A DNA stretch of 64,000 bases from Pseudarthrobacter enclensis (GTDB lineage Bacteria; Actinomycetota; Actinomycetes; Actinomycetales; Micrococcaceae). The stretch covers positions 186,001 to 250,000 of the forward strand of contig NZ_JAUSRE010000001.1 of the NCBI RefSeq assembly GCF_030811655.1, written 5' to 3'. The notes under the pieces were generated by a model. It did not search any database. It had not been told where the DNA came from and saw nothing but the letters and a program-made list of their open reading frames with translations. Of the stretch, positions 9,188 through 17,530 are shown piece by piece (the first letter of the stretch is position 1; each line of letters opens with the position of its first letter). The position numbers and the translations under genes are program-made.

Positions 9188-10387
9188 ATGTACACCTCCA
9201 TCAAGGACCAGCTCCACGACGAGCTGGAGGAAATCCGCACGGCCGGGCTTTACAAGACGGAGCGCAGCATCAGCTCGCCCCAGTCCAGCCACATCACCGC
9301 CGGCCGGATCGGCGGACCGGGCGCCGACGTGCTGAACTTCTGCGCCAACAACTACCTGGGCTTGGCGGACCACCCTGAGATCATCAGCGCCGCGAAGGCC
9401 GCGATGGACGAGCGCGGCTTCGGCATGGCCAGCGTACGTTTCATCTGCGGCACCCAGGACCTGCACCTGCAGCTCGAAGCCCGGGTTTCCCAATTCCTGG
9501 GCACCGAGGACACCATCCTGTTCTCCAGCTGCTTCGACGCCAACGGCGGCGTCTTTGAGTCCCTGCTCGGCCCGGACGACGCAGTGATTTCCGACGCGCT
9601 CAACCACGCCTCCATCATTGACGGCATCCGCCTGTGCAAGGCCAAGCGCTACCGGTACGCCAACCGGGACATGGCAGAGCTAGAGGGCCGCCTGCAGGAG
9701 GCGCAGGACGCGCGCCGGAAACTGATCGTTACCGACGGCGTGTTCTCCATGGACGGATACCTGGCTCCGCTCAAGGAAATCTGCGACCTCGCCGACAAGT
9801 ACGGCGCCATGGTGATGGTGGACGACTCCCACGCGGTGGGCTTCATGGGGGCCACTGGTGCGGGGACGCCCGAACACGCAGGAGTCTCGGACCGCGTGGA
9901 CATCTACACCGGCACGTTCGGCAAGGCCCTGGGCGGAGCGTCGGGCGGCTATGTGTCCGGCCGCAGGGAGATCATCGCCATGCTGCGGCAGAAGGCCAGG
10001 CCCTACCTCTTCTCCAACTCGCTGGCGCCCGCCATCGTGGCCGCCACCCTCAAGGCGCTGGACCTGGTGGAAAACTCCGGTGACCTGCGTCGCCGGCTGT
10101 TCGAAAACGCCGCGCTGTTCCGCCGCCGCATGACGGAAGAAGGCTTCGACCTGCTCCCCGGCGAACACGCTATCGTCCCGGTCATGTTCGGCGACGCCGT
10201 CATGGCCGCCAAGGTGGCCGACGGGATGCTGCAGCACGGCGTTTTCGTCACCGCGTTCAGCTTCCCGGTGGTCCCGCGCGGTGCCGCGAGGATTCGGGTA
10301 CAGCTGTCCGCCGCCCATTCAGCGGACGACGTCGAAGCGTGCGTCCGTGCCTTCGTCGCCAGCCGTGCCGAGGCGGCAGCAGCCTGA
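9188..10387 (+). CDS. kbl: Glycine C-acetyltransferase (2-amino-3-ketobutyrate CoA ligase)
   Basis: 399 residues, alpha-oxoamine synthase family, PLP dependent. It cleaves the Tdh product with CoA to glycine and acetyl-CoA. Seen: [16 protein letters not shown], the aspartate motif [14 protein letters not shown] and the PLP lysine K246 in [15 protein letters not shown]. Tight spacing to tdh makes a two-gene threonine-degradation operon. Start ATG 9188 follows GTAAGGAAACCC. Nothing unusual. Confidence 0.96.
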   Translation: MYTSIKDQLHDELEEIRTAGLYKTERSISSPQSSHITAGRIGGPGADVLNFCANNYLGLADHPEIISAAKAAMDERGFGMASVRFICGTQDLHLQLEARVSQFLGTEDTILFSSCFDANGGVFESLLGPDDAVISDALNHASIIDGIRLCKAKRYRYANRDMAELEGRLQEAQDARRKLIVTDGVFSMDGYLAPLKEICDLADKYGAMVMVDDSHAVGFMGATGAGTPEHAGVSDRVDIYTGTFGKALGGASGGYVSGRREIIAMLRQKARPYLFSNSLAPAIVAATLKALDLVENSGDLRRRLFENAALFRRRMTEEGFDLLPGEHAIVPVMFGDAVMAAKVADGMLQHGVFVTAFSFPVVPRGAARIRVQLSAAHSADDVEACVRAFVASRAEAAAA

Positions 10388-10444
10388 CCCGGATTCAGTC
10401 GAGGCGGGAGTCCCGGAGAGCGCGAACTCTGGCAGGATGATCGG

Positions 10445-11560
10445 ATGGCAGCACACTACGATGTCCTGATTGTGGGCGGCGGCATTGCCGGCCTGTCCCT
10501 GGCGTCCGCGCTCGCGGGCCGCTGCAGCGTTGGTTTGGTGGAGGCGGAGCAGGAGCTGGCATACCACACGTCCTCCCGCTCGGCCCGCCAGCTGATCCCG
10601 AGCTACGGGCCGCCCGCGGTGCAGGAACTCACGATGCGCACCCTGGAGCTGCTCTCGGCCCGCGACGCGGAACTGCCGGAACCGGTCCTGACGCCGCGCA
10701 GCTTCATGCTGATCGGGTCCGAATCCGAGGTGGCCGCGGAAGCCAGCGGACACATGCAGTCCATCACGGTGGACCGGGCCCTCGAATTGTGTCCGGCGCT
10801 GGTCCCGGGAACCTTCGCAGCCGCAGGCCTGGATACCGGCTCCTTCGGCTGCAACGCGCCCCTGCTCCTCAGTGAGCACCGTAAACAGGCGCTCGCCGCC
10901 GGCGCCGACATCTTCACGGGGGCACGTGTGCATTCGGCCCAGCGGGTGGGTACGGGCTGGCAGGTGGGGGCCGGTGCCGAGGGGTTCAGTGCCGGGGTGC
11001 TGGTCAACGCGGCTGGTGCCTGGGCTGACGAGCTCGCGGTGATCAGTGGCGTGGAGAAGCTGGGGCTGCAGCCGTACCGGCGCACCGCGGCGATTGCCGC
11101 CGTCGAACATCCCCTTCCTGGGCAAAGCCCCATGGTGGCGGCAGCGGACAACACGTTCTACTTCCGCCGCGAAGGCAACGACGTGCTCATCTCGCCGTCC
11201 GAGCACGTGGCCAGCGGCCCCGAGGACGCCCGGCCCCGCCCCGGCGACGTTGAACGCCTGGTGGAGCGATTGAATTCGTTGACCAGCTTGGGGATCAGGG
11301 AGATCCGCCGCGCCTGGACCGGCCTGCGCACGGAAGCAGCCGACGGCGTCCCCGTGGCCGGGTTCGACGCGGAAGCCCCCGGCTTCTATTGGCTGGCCGG
11401 CCAGGGCGGTTATGGCTTCCAGACGTCGTCAGCCCTGGCGGAGCTGGCCGCGGAGCAGATACTGGCAGGGACGACGGCTTCCCCCGACGCAACCGCAGAC
11501 CGTCCGGAATCCCGGACAGCACAGGCGCTCGCCGCCACGCGATGGTCCATCCGGCGTTAA
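10445..11560 (+). CDS. FAD-dependent glycine/D-amino-acid oxidase-like protein (DAO family)
   Basis: 371 residues. The N-terminal dinucleotide fold VLIVGGGIAGLSLASALAG and the C-terminal GFYWLAGQGGYGFQTSSALAEL mark the DAO family (sarcosine oxidase, glycine oxidase, D-amino acid dehydrogenase). RSARQLIPSYGPP is an FAD/substrate segment typical of bacterial members. The substrate is not readable; position after tdh-kbl and before hutI suggests amino acid breakdown, perhaps glycine or sarcosine. No Shine-Dalgarno; CAGGAT 6 nt before ATG suggests a leaderless transcript of its own. Confidence 0.8.
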   Translation: MAAHYDVLIVGGGIAGLSLASALAGRCSVGLVEAEQELAYHTSSRSARQLIPSYGPPAVQELTMRTLELLSARDAELPEPVLTPRSFMLIGSESEVAAEASGHMQSITVDRALELCPALVPGTFAAAGLDTGSFGCNAPLLLSEHRKQALAAGADIFTGARVHSAQRVGTGWQVGAGAEGFSAGVLVNAAGAWADELAVISGVEKLGLQPYRRTAAIAAVEHPLPGQSPMVAAADNTFYFRREGNDVLISPSEHVASGPEDARPRPGDVERLVERLNSLTSLGIREIRRAWTGLRTEAADGVPVAGFDAEAPGFYWLAGQGGYGFQTSSALAELAAEQILAGTTASPDATADRPESRTAQALAATRWSIRR

Positions 11561-11571
11561 AGAATGGTCCT

Positions 11572-12783
11572 ATGAGCACCCTGATCACCAACATTGCCGA
11601 GCTGATGACCCAGGACCTGGAGCGCCGGGTCCTGAAGGACGCGGCGGTGGTCATTGAGGGGGAGCGGATCTCCTGGATCGGTGTCGCGGCCAGTGCGCCG
11701 GCCGCCGATCGGGTGGTGGACGCCGGCGGCAGGGCAATGCTCCCCGGGTGGGTCGACTCCCACAGCCACCTCCTCTTTGCGGGCGACCGAACCGCGGAAT
11801 TTGAGGCCCGGATGGCTGGGGAAGCCTACGCCGCGGGCGGCATTGCCGTCACCATGAACGCGACGCGTGCCACCTCGGATTTTGACCTGACCCGACTCGC
11901 CATGGGACGGGTTGCCGAGGCCGTCTCCCAGGGAACCACCTACCTGGAAACGAAAACCGGCTACGGCCTGGATATTGAGCATGAGGCACGCAGCGCGCGC
12001 ATTGCCTCCACCGTGGCGGACCAGGTGACCTACCTGGGGGCCCATCTGGTTCCCGCGGGACAGGACCCTGACGAATACACCGACCTTGTGTGCGGTCCCA
12101 TGCTCGCCGCCGTCCGCCCGTACGTCCAGTGGGCCGACGTCTTTTGCGAAGAGGGGGCCTTCACGGCCGAGCAGTCCCGTCGTGTGCTGACGGCTTGCCG
12201 CGACGCGGGAATGGGCCTGCGGGTACACGGCAACCAGCTCGGTGAAGGTCCCGGCGTGCAGCTCGCCGTCGAGCTTGGCGCCGCCAGCGTGGACCACGTG
12301 AACTACCTTGCCGTTCAGGACGTCAAGGCCCTGGCCGCGTCCTGGTCCGGATGGGACCCGGCAACGGGGACCGGGGAGCGGGGCACCGTTGCCACCTGCC
12401 TTCCCGCCTGCGACCTTTCCACCCGCCAGCCACTGGCCCCCGCGCGCGACCTCCTGGACGCGGGGGTGCAGGTGGCACTGGCCTCCAACTGCAACCCCGG
12501 CACGTCGTACACCAGTTCCATGGCTTTTTGCGTGACAACCGCCGTCCTGCAGATGCGCCTAAGCGTGCACGAGGCCGTCCGCGCGGCCACCTATGGCGGA
12601 GCCCTGGCGTTGCACAAGGAACGCGGAAGGGACGCCGACGGGGAGCGCGCCGTGGGGTCCATCGCCGTCGGACACCGGGCCGACCTGCACCTGCTGAATG
12701 CCCCGTCCGCCACGCACCTCGCCTACCGGCCCGGGATGCCGTTGACGTACGCTGTGTGGCGGGCCGGCGTGCGGGAGCGCTGA
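11572..12783 (+). CDS. hutI: Imidazolonepropionase
   Basis: 403-residue amidohydrolase that opens 4-imidazolone-5-propanoate to N-formimino-glutamate in histidine degradation. Metal-binding HxH is in GWVDSHSHLLFAGDR, and HutI-specific segments YLETKTGYGLDIEHE, DVFCEEGAFTAEQS, VHGNQLGEG, ASVDHVNYL and ASNCNPGTSYTSSMAF are present. Start ATG 11572 gives the normal length; no Shine-Dalgarno, AAGAAT 6 nt upstream. The remaining hut genes (hutH, hutU, hutG) are not in the window, so it is an isolated pathway gene here; only 11 bp separate it from the oxidase. Confidence 0.92.
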   Translation: MSTLITNIAELMTQDLERRVLKDAAVVIEGERISWIGVAASAPAADRVVDAGGRAMLPGWVDSHSHLLFAGDRTAEFEARMAGEAYAAGGIAVTMNATRATSDFDLTRLAMGRVAEAVSQGTTYLETKTGYGLDIEHEARSARIASTVADQVTYLGAHLVPAGQDPDEYTDLVCGPMLAAVRPYVQWADVFCEEGAFTAEQSRRVLTACRDAGMGLRVHGNQLGEGPGVQLAVELGAASVDHVNYLAVQDVKALAASWSGWDPATGTGERGTVATCLPACDLSTRQPLAPARDLLDAGVQVALASNCNPGTSYTSSMAFCVTTAVLQMRLSVHEAVRAATYGGALALHKERGRDADGERAVGSIAVGHRADLHLLNAPSATHLAYRPGMPLTYAVWRAGVRER

Positions 12784-12798
12784 CGAAAGGCCGCGTTT

Positions 12799-12851
12799 TG
12801 ATTGTTCCTGATCGTTTCCCTTCGGTTATAATCAGGAAGCGTCATCAGGAG
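12799..12851 (+). promoter_or_regulatory. DeoR-family promoter and putative auto-operator
   Basis: A consensus -10 TATAAT (12827-12832) with a possible -35 TTGTTC (12802-12807, 19-bp spacer). Around it are two direct TGATYGTT copies exactly 10 bp apart (12799-12806 and 12809-12816) and an inverted repeat TTCCTGAT (12805-12812) / ATCAGGAA (12831-12838), with another ATCAGGAG at 12844-12851. Helically phased direct repeats over the promoter of a DeoR gene fit autoregulation; binding is inferred. Confidence 0.6.
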
Positions 12852-12882
12852 TGGTGGCTGCAGTATCGAAAGGCCCCTTGGG

Positions 12883-13671
12883 ATGACCCGCACTGACCGG
12901 TTGACTGCGATTCTTGACCTGCTGGCCAAGACCGGCAAGGTGGAGGTGGATGAAATCGTCAGCACCCTCAACGTTTCCCCAGCCACGGCGCGCCGAGACC
13001 TGGACAGCCTGGCCAAGCGCCGCCTGCTGACCCGCACCCGCGGCGGCGCCACTACCGGTGCCCTCGCTTACGACCTGCCCGGGCGCTACAACCGCGACGA
13101 CCACGCCGAGGCCAAGGAACAGATCGCGCAGTGTGCCTCGGCGCTGATCCGGCCCGGAGCGGTGATCGGTCTCTGCGGGGGAACCACCAGTACCGCCCTG
13201 GCCCAAATCCTGGCCACCCGTGAGGACCTGAACGCGCCCTCCAACCAGCCCACGCTCACCGTGGTCACCAATGCGATCAATATCGCCGGACAACTGGCAG
13301 TGCGGCCGAACATCAAGGTCATGGTTACGGGTGGAATCCTCAACCCGCGGTCGTACGAGCTGGTAGGCCCCTACACGGACATCATCATGCAGAAGGTGGT
13401 GCTGGACATCGCGTTCATCGGGGTCAACGGGATCGACCCCGAGGTAGGACCCACCAACACGGGAGAGGGTGAGGCCTCCGTTAACGCCCTGCTGGCATCC
13501 CGGGCCCGGGTGTCCTACGTCCTGGCAGACTCCTCCAAAGTGGGCGTGCGGGCCTTTGCCACCATGGATGGCTACGAGTTCACGAGGCTCATCACTGACG
13601 CCGGCATTTCTGCCCGCGACAAGGCGGCCTTTGAGGCCAACGGCACCGAAGTGATCGTGGCACCCGCCTGA
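12883..13671 (+). CDS. DeoR-family transcriptional regulator
   Basis: 262 residues. N-terminal DeoR helix-turn-helix at about 1-57 (VDEIVSTLNVSPATARRDLD, then the conserved TRTRGGA) and a C-terminal sugar-phosphate-sensing DeoRC domain with VIGLCGGTTSTALA and VMVTGGILNPRSYELVGP, ADSSKVG. Such proteins usually repress carbohydrate catabolic operons and are released by a phosphorylated sugar. No sugar genes lie nearby, so its targets are probably elsewhere, apart from its own promoter, which carries phased repeats. Confidence 0.88.
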   Translation: MTRTDRLTAILDLLAKTGKVEVDEIVSTLNVSPATARRDLDSLAKRRLLTRTRGGATTGALAYDLPGRYNRDDHAEAKEQIAQCASALIRPGAVIGLCGGTTSTALAQILATREDLNAPSNQPTLTVVTNAINIAGQLAVRPNIKVMVTGGILNPRSYELVGPYTDIIMQKVVLDIAFIGVNGIDPEVGPTNTGEGEASVNALLASRARVSYVLADSSKVGVRAFATMDGYEFTRLITDAGISARDKAAFEANGTEVIVAPA

Positions 13672-13765
13672 TCCGGGCGGCGCATCGAGGTCTTCCCGCG
13701 TAACCGGTGTGAGACGACGGCTCCTCCATCAGCCCGGATCCAGAAACTGCAGGCAAGATGGGAAC

Positions 13766-14542
13766 ATGCTGGTTCCCTCCCGCCGTCGCCTTCGACTCGA
13801 AGTCTGGATCGTCCTGGGCCTGTCCCTGGGCCAGTCGGCCGTCTACTCAGTGGTGCAGCTGCTGGACAAGATGACCCGGGCCCCGCTGGCCGAGGGTACG
13901 TCCACCCTGAACCGCTCCCAGAGTACCCGTGAATATTTCGACCTGACCTACCAGCTCCTGGACATCATCTTTGCCCTGGTGCCTGTGCTGCTGGTCCTGT
14001 ACTTCCTGACGGACCAGCGCCAGACGGTGCCGGGTGAGGCCGGCCCCCGTTCTGCGTTCCAGAAACTGGGGTTCAACTTTGCACGCCCGGGCCGGGACCT
14101 GCTGCAGGGCCTGGGGCTGGCTGCGCTGATCGGCATCCCGTCCCTGGGCCTCTACGCGGCAGGGCGGGCACTGGGAATCACCACCGCGATCATCCCCAGC
14201 GCCCTCGATGCCTATTGGTGGACGGTTCCGGTCCTCATACTGTCCGCCATTCGCCACGCAGTGCTCGAGGAAGTCATTGTTGTGGGCTACCTCCTGGACC
14301 GTTTCCGCAAATTCGGCTGGAGCATGCCGCTCGCCATCGCGGTGAGCTCCGTGCTGCGCGGCAGCTACCACCTGTACCAGGGCTTTGGACCGTTCATCGG
14401 CAACGCGGTCATGGGCGTAGTTTTCGCATGGCTCTACACCCGGACCCGCAGGGTCATGCCGCTGGTCGTCGCCCACGCCTTGCTGGATATCGTGGCCTTC
14501 GTGGGGTTTAGCCTCTTTGGCAAGGCTGTGGGGCTGGGGTAA
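13766..14542 (+). CDS. CPBP (Abi/CAAX-like) family intramembrane protein
   Basis: 258 residues with about six to eight hydrophobic segments. The CPBP core is recognisable: an EE pair in HAVLEEVIVVGYLLDRF, a second motif with SYHLYQGFGPFIGN and a third with VVAHALLDIVAF. The usual arginine of the EExxxR motif is not at its normal place, as in many actinobacterial members. Known CPBP proteins are glutamic-type intramembrane proteases or act in bacteriocin self-immunity; function here is open. ATG 13766 has CAAGAT 6 nt upstream and no ribosome site, suggesting a leaderless mRNA. Confidence 0.78.
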   Translation: MLVPSRRRLRLEVWIVLGLSLGQSAVYSVVQLLDKMTRAPLAEGTSTLNRSQSTREYFDLTYQLLDIIFALVPVLLVLYFLTDQRQTVPGEAGPRSAFQKLGFNFARPGRDLLQGLGLAALIGIPSLGLYAAGRALGITTAIIPSALDAYWWTVPVLILSAIRHAVLEEVIVVGYLLDRFRKFGWSMPLAIAVSSVLRGSYHLYQGFGPFIGNAVMGVVFAWLYTRTRRVMPLVVAHALLDIVAFVGFSLFGKAVGLG

Positions 14543-14584
14543 CCACAAGCACCCGCGTCCGTTGGCGGTGCGATGGCTTGGCGG

Positions 14585-16246
14585 TCACCTCAGCGGGAGC
14601 AGCAGCTCCCGGTCGGTTTGCGGGTCGGGCGGCAAAGTGCGCGGGTTTTCGTAAAACTCATCCCAGAGCGGATCGCTGGGGCAAAGTTCATCCGGATCGA
14701 GGATGCTGTCGCCTGCCGGTTCTTCAGGTGGCGGGTCGGGCCATGATGGCATCCCGGCAAGCAGCAGTTGCCACTGGACGTCGTCGTCCTGAAAAGGTGT
14801 CGCATCCGCTTCAGCGTGTTCCGCGGATAGGATTCCTGGCGGCCAGGGTGGTGGTTCGGGGGCGGGGTGTTCGGGTTGGTAGTGGCGTCCGGTGGGTGAG
14901 GTCCATCCGGGTGAGTCTTTCGCGCAGGCTGGATCCGGTGTCCAAGTGCTGTGGTGTTTGAGCCTGTGGTGTTTGGGACAGAGTTGGGCCAGGTTGCCGA
15001 CGTTCGTGGTGCCGCCGTGGTCCCAGGCCTGCAGGTGGTCGGTGTCGTTGTCGGGGGTGTGGTTGGTGCAGCCGGGGAAGGTGCATTTGGCGTCGCGCAT
15101 CCTGATCCATTGTTTGATGGTTTCGGGGAGCCGGTAGCGGGTGCGGCCGATTTCCAGTGGTGCCCCGTCGCGGGGGTCGACCAGGACCCGGTAGAACGAA
15201 TGCGCCCCGTCAGCGACGAGTTTGCGGGCCATGGAAGCCGGGATTGGGCCGAGGCCGTCGAGTTCTGCGGGTTCGTCGGTGCTGCCGAGGAGGGAGAACA
15301 CCGGAACCGTGACCAGGACGTCGGCCTTGGGGGTGGGTGTCTTGATGGGCCCGGCAGGGTTTCCGGCACCGAGCAGCAGGGATGCTGCGATGTCGGGGCG
15401 GAGTTGGGTGAGGGTGCGGGTTTCGTCGGGTCCTTGGAGGCCGCGGGCGGTGGCGGTGGTGCGGTTCCAGATGGCGCACGCGGTGTCGCCGGGGAGGTAG
15501 AGCGAGAGCCAGGCCATGCCGTCCCGGTCGGGGCTGTATTCCATCCGCCGGTCCGCCACACCTTTGGCGTGGCGTTTCCCGATGGAGTCGGGATGGTGGC
15601 GTTCCCGCCAGGAACGCACCTTCGCCCGGAACCGGGACGGGACAAGCTCACCCGGTGCTGCGCCGCGTGCGGGGTTGGGGGCGTCGGGGTCGAGGAAATG
15701 CGCCACCAGCTCCAGCGCGCCTTCGGGGGTGAGTCCCTCGGTTTCGTCGGCAACGATCTTCGCGTGCTGCCAGGACACGGCACCGGCGGACAGCGCCTCG
15801 AGCACCGGTGGCAGGGAACAGACCCGGCGGGACTGGTCCACCAACGCGCCCGCGGCGGCGGAGCTGATGGTCAGGACCCCCGCGATCTCCTCCACGACAG
15901 ACATCTCCGCATAGGTGCGGTCCTGCACACATGCATCCGGCGGAGTCATGGCCTGCTGGAGTTCGACGGCACGGGCAGCCTGCCCGGACTTTACCGCCGC
16001 CAGCTGCGCCTCCAACCGGGCAACAACCTCCAACCCTTCCAGGCACAGCTCATACCGGCGCTGCAGCACGTCAATATCTCCCGCCGCAGCCGTCAGCGCA
16101 GAATGTTCGAAATTCCGGTCCTCAAGAACCAGCGCATCAAGGGCAGCGACAGAGGCACGAACACCCTCCAACACCGCCCCAAAACCACCGCTGATTCCCA
16201 TACCCACATCATCCAACCACCCACTGACAGTCAGACCTGCAAGCAC
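14585..16246 (-). CDS. DUF222 and HNH endonuclease domain protein (13E12 type)
   Basis: 553 residues. The first about 330 residues match the DUF222 region common in actinobacteria; the C-terminal part holds an HNH nuclease zinc fold, from CTFPGCTNHTPDNDTDH through WDHGGTTNVGNLAQLCPKHH. Members occur in many copies in Micrococcaceae and Mycobacteriaceae genomes and their role (mobility, DNA repair or defence) is unproven. GTG 16246 is the longest start; ATG 16201 is an alternative. An Asp/Glu/Pro-rich tail follows the nuclease. No flanking repeats that would show recent insertion. Confidence 0.85.
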   Translation of the reverse strand: MLAGLTVSGWLDDVGMGISGGFGAVLEGVRASVAALDALVLEDRNFEHSALTAAAGDIDVLQRRYELCLEGLEVVARLEAQLAAVKSGQAARAVELQQAMTPPDACVQDRTYAEMSVVEEIAGVLTISSAAAGALVDQSRRVCSLPPVLEALSAGAVSWQHAKIVADETEGLTPEGALELVAHFLDPDAPNPARGAAPGELVPSRFRAKVRSWRERHHPDSIGKRHAKGVADRRMEYSPDRDGMAWLSLYLPGDTACAIWNRTTATARGLQGPDETRTLTQLRPDIAASLLLGAGNPAGPIKTPTPKADVLVTVPVFSLLGSTDEPAELDGLGPIPASMARKLVADGAHSFYRVLVDPRDGAPLEIGRTRYRLPETIKQWIRMRDAKCTFPGCTNHTPDNDTDHLQAWDHGGTTNVGNLAQLCPKHHRLKHHSTWTPDPACAKDSPGWTSPTGRHYQPEHPAPEPPPWPPGILSAEHAEADATPFQDDDVQWQLLLAGMPSWPDPPPEEPAGDSILDPDELCPSDPLWDEFYENPRTLPPDPQTDRELLLPLR

Positions 16247-16454
16247 CCCGCGCGAAGGCGGGGAAAGCCGGTCCGCCCAAGCCCGCCCGCTGCCAAAGGC
16301 GCCTCACGACAAAAGGCCGCACGCCGTCGTCGTACATCCTCGATGCGGACAATCCTTCCCGCACCCCAAATGTCCCGCGCGAAAAGGAACTTGTGCGGCG
16401 CACCGGAACACGCGGCCCTCACGGGTGTGGACAAGCTGGTGCCGCTTAAAGGAA

Positions 16455-16506
16455 TTCGGCCGCCATGAGGTAGTGACGCCGTTGTTACTACCTCATGGCG
16501 GCCGAA
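16455..16506. repeat. Near-perfect 52-bp palindrome (20-bp arms)
   Basis: The gap 16247-16572 between the HNH gene start and the 3' end of the VOC gene contains this hairpin. Arms TTCGGCCGCCATGAGGTAGT (16455-16474) and its exact complement (16487-16506); three more pairs (one G-T) extend the stem to 23 bp around the loop GCCGTT. No T tract. Otherwise the gap shows nothing coding. It may terminate transcription from the VOC gene on the minus strand, or be an interspersed palindrome; see the related hairpin at 6132-6183. Confidence 0.85.
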
Positions 16507-16572
16507 GCTGAGCCGGGCACGGCCCGGCAGGTCCGTCTCCCGGACAAGCAGGGGAGAGGGGGGCGGGAAGCG

Positions 16573-17211
16573 TCAGATAGTGACGGCTCCGTTGGCGGTT
16601 TCGAAGGTGACCGAAAGGATGCCGGGTGTGCCGTGCGGGGCCACCCACTCGACTGCAACATCCTCAAGGGGCTTCTCAACCGGCTCGCCGAGCCACTCGG
16701 TCACCCGCGAGGCTGAGCCGGCGATGGTCAGGCAGCTCATCTTAAGGTTGCTGGGGTAGGCGTTGGACGGGTGCAGTGACGGGTCCCCCTCCCACTTGAG
16801 CATGTAGGGGACCTGGGGGTCGGCGATGAGGCCCAGGATGCCAATCTGCTTCCAGACCAGTTCACGACCGTCAGGAAATTTGCGGTTGCCGTTGACGGCG
16901 GAGCGGCCAAGACGTTCCTCGAAGGGGGCGAGGTCGTCCACTTCGACGCACCAGCCCATCCAGCCGCCGCCGGCTGCGGAACGGGCACGCACTGCCTGTC
17001 CGAACGGTGCCTTGTCGGATGCCGGGTGGTCCAGGACCTCCACAACCTCGAGGTACTTGTGCCCGGCGAGCGGGATGATCATATTCCGGGTACCGAAGCG
17101 GGGGTGTACCCCGCCCTTCACTGCCTCAACGCCGAGGGCAGTTGCAATACGTTCGGTAGTGGCCGCGAGGCCATCGTGTTCACAGGCGTAAGAGACGTGA
17201 TCCATGCGCAT
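16573..17211 (-). CDS. VOC-superfamily (glyoxalase-like) protein
   Basis: 212 residues from ATG 17211. It starts MRMDHVSYACEH, the first beta strand and potential metal His of a vicinal-oxygen-chelate module, and continues with HPRFGTRNMIIPL and HKYLEVVEVLDHP, typical of the Glyoxalase_3-like group. Substrate is unknown. CAAGAT sits 6 nt before the ATG and there is no ribosome site, pointing to leaderless translation. It is divergent from the metY riboswitch but shows no sulfur-related motif. Confidence 0.7.
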   Translation of the reverse strand: MRMDHVSYACEHDGLAATTERIATALGVEAVKGGVHPRFGTRNMIIPLAGHKYLEVVEVLDHPASDKAPFGQAVRARSAAGGGWMGWCVEVDDLAPFEERLGRSAVNGNRKFPDGRELVWKQIGILGLIADPQVPYMLKWEGDPSLHPSNAYPSNLKMSCLTIAGSASRVTEWLGEPVEKPLEDVAVEWVAPHGTPGILSVTFETANGAVTI

Positions 17212-17359
17212 GCGAACATCTTGGCACTTTGTGATCGGGCTCTCAGCTAAGGGTACCCTTACTGGCATTTTTCCGGCGGCGGCAGGCATGCGGCGAAGCA
17301 GCAGGACGCCCGTAAGACCATGTTCGTCACAATCCTGTTCCCGGCGACAGCACTCTTCC

Positions 17360-17489
17360 TACACTGGGCTCAGGTCATGAGCGCCAGCGCCAAGCCCCGG
17401 CTCGCTGGCCGGCAACCCTCCAACCGCGGTGGGGTGCCCCGGGTGAAGACCTGGCTGTCCGGCAAGAGCCGGAAGCAAGCGCGGCCCGT
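17360..17489 (+). promoter_or_regulatory. Promoter and SAM-IV-type riboswitch upstream of metY
   Basis: A TACACT -10 box (17360-17365) is followed within a few bases by a conserved RNA. The core GGTCATGAGCGCCAGC, GGCCGGCAACCCTCC and GGTGGGGTGCCCCGGGTGA is the actinobacterial SAM-IV aptamer pattern, and it is repeated almost base for base upstream of metX. A 3' hairpin (CCGGC-aaga-GCCGG, 17459-17472) and a GCAAGCGCG block follow. SAM binding should switch off this homocysteine-forming gene. No terminator is evident, which suggests control of translation. Confidence 0.85.
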
Positions 17490-17530
17490 ACTGCTCCCAG
17501 CATTCCGGGCCCATGTCACAGGAGACTGAG

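Noticed and set aside
14585..16246. HNH endonuclease as a homing intron/intein or mobile element
   Set aside because: It is a free-standing DUF222 protein typical of the actinobacterial chromosome; no terminal repeats, target duplication or split host gene were seen.
14951..16468. A 505-residue plus-strand frame opposite the HNH endonuclease gene
   Set aside because: Gly/Arg-rich shadow of the DUF222-HNH gene, with no recognisable domain.
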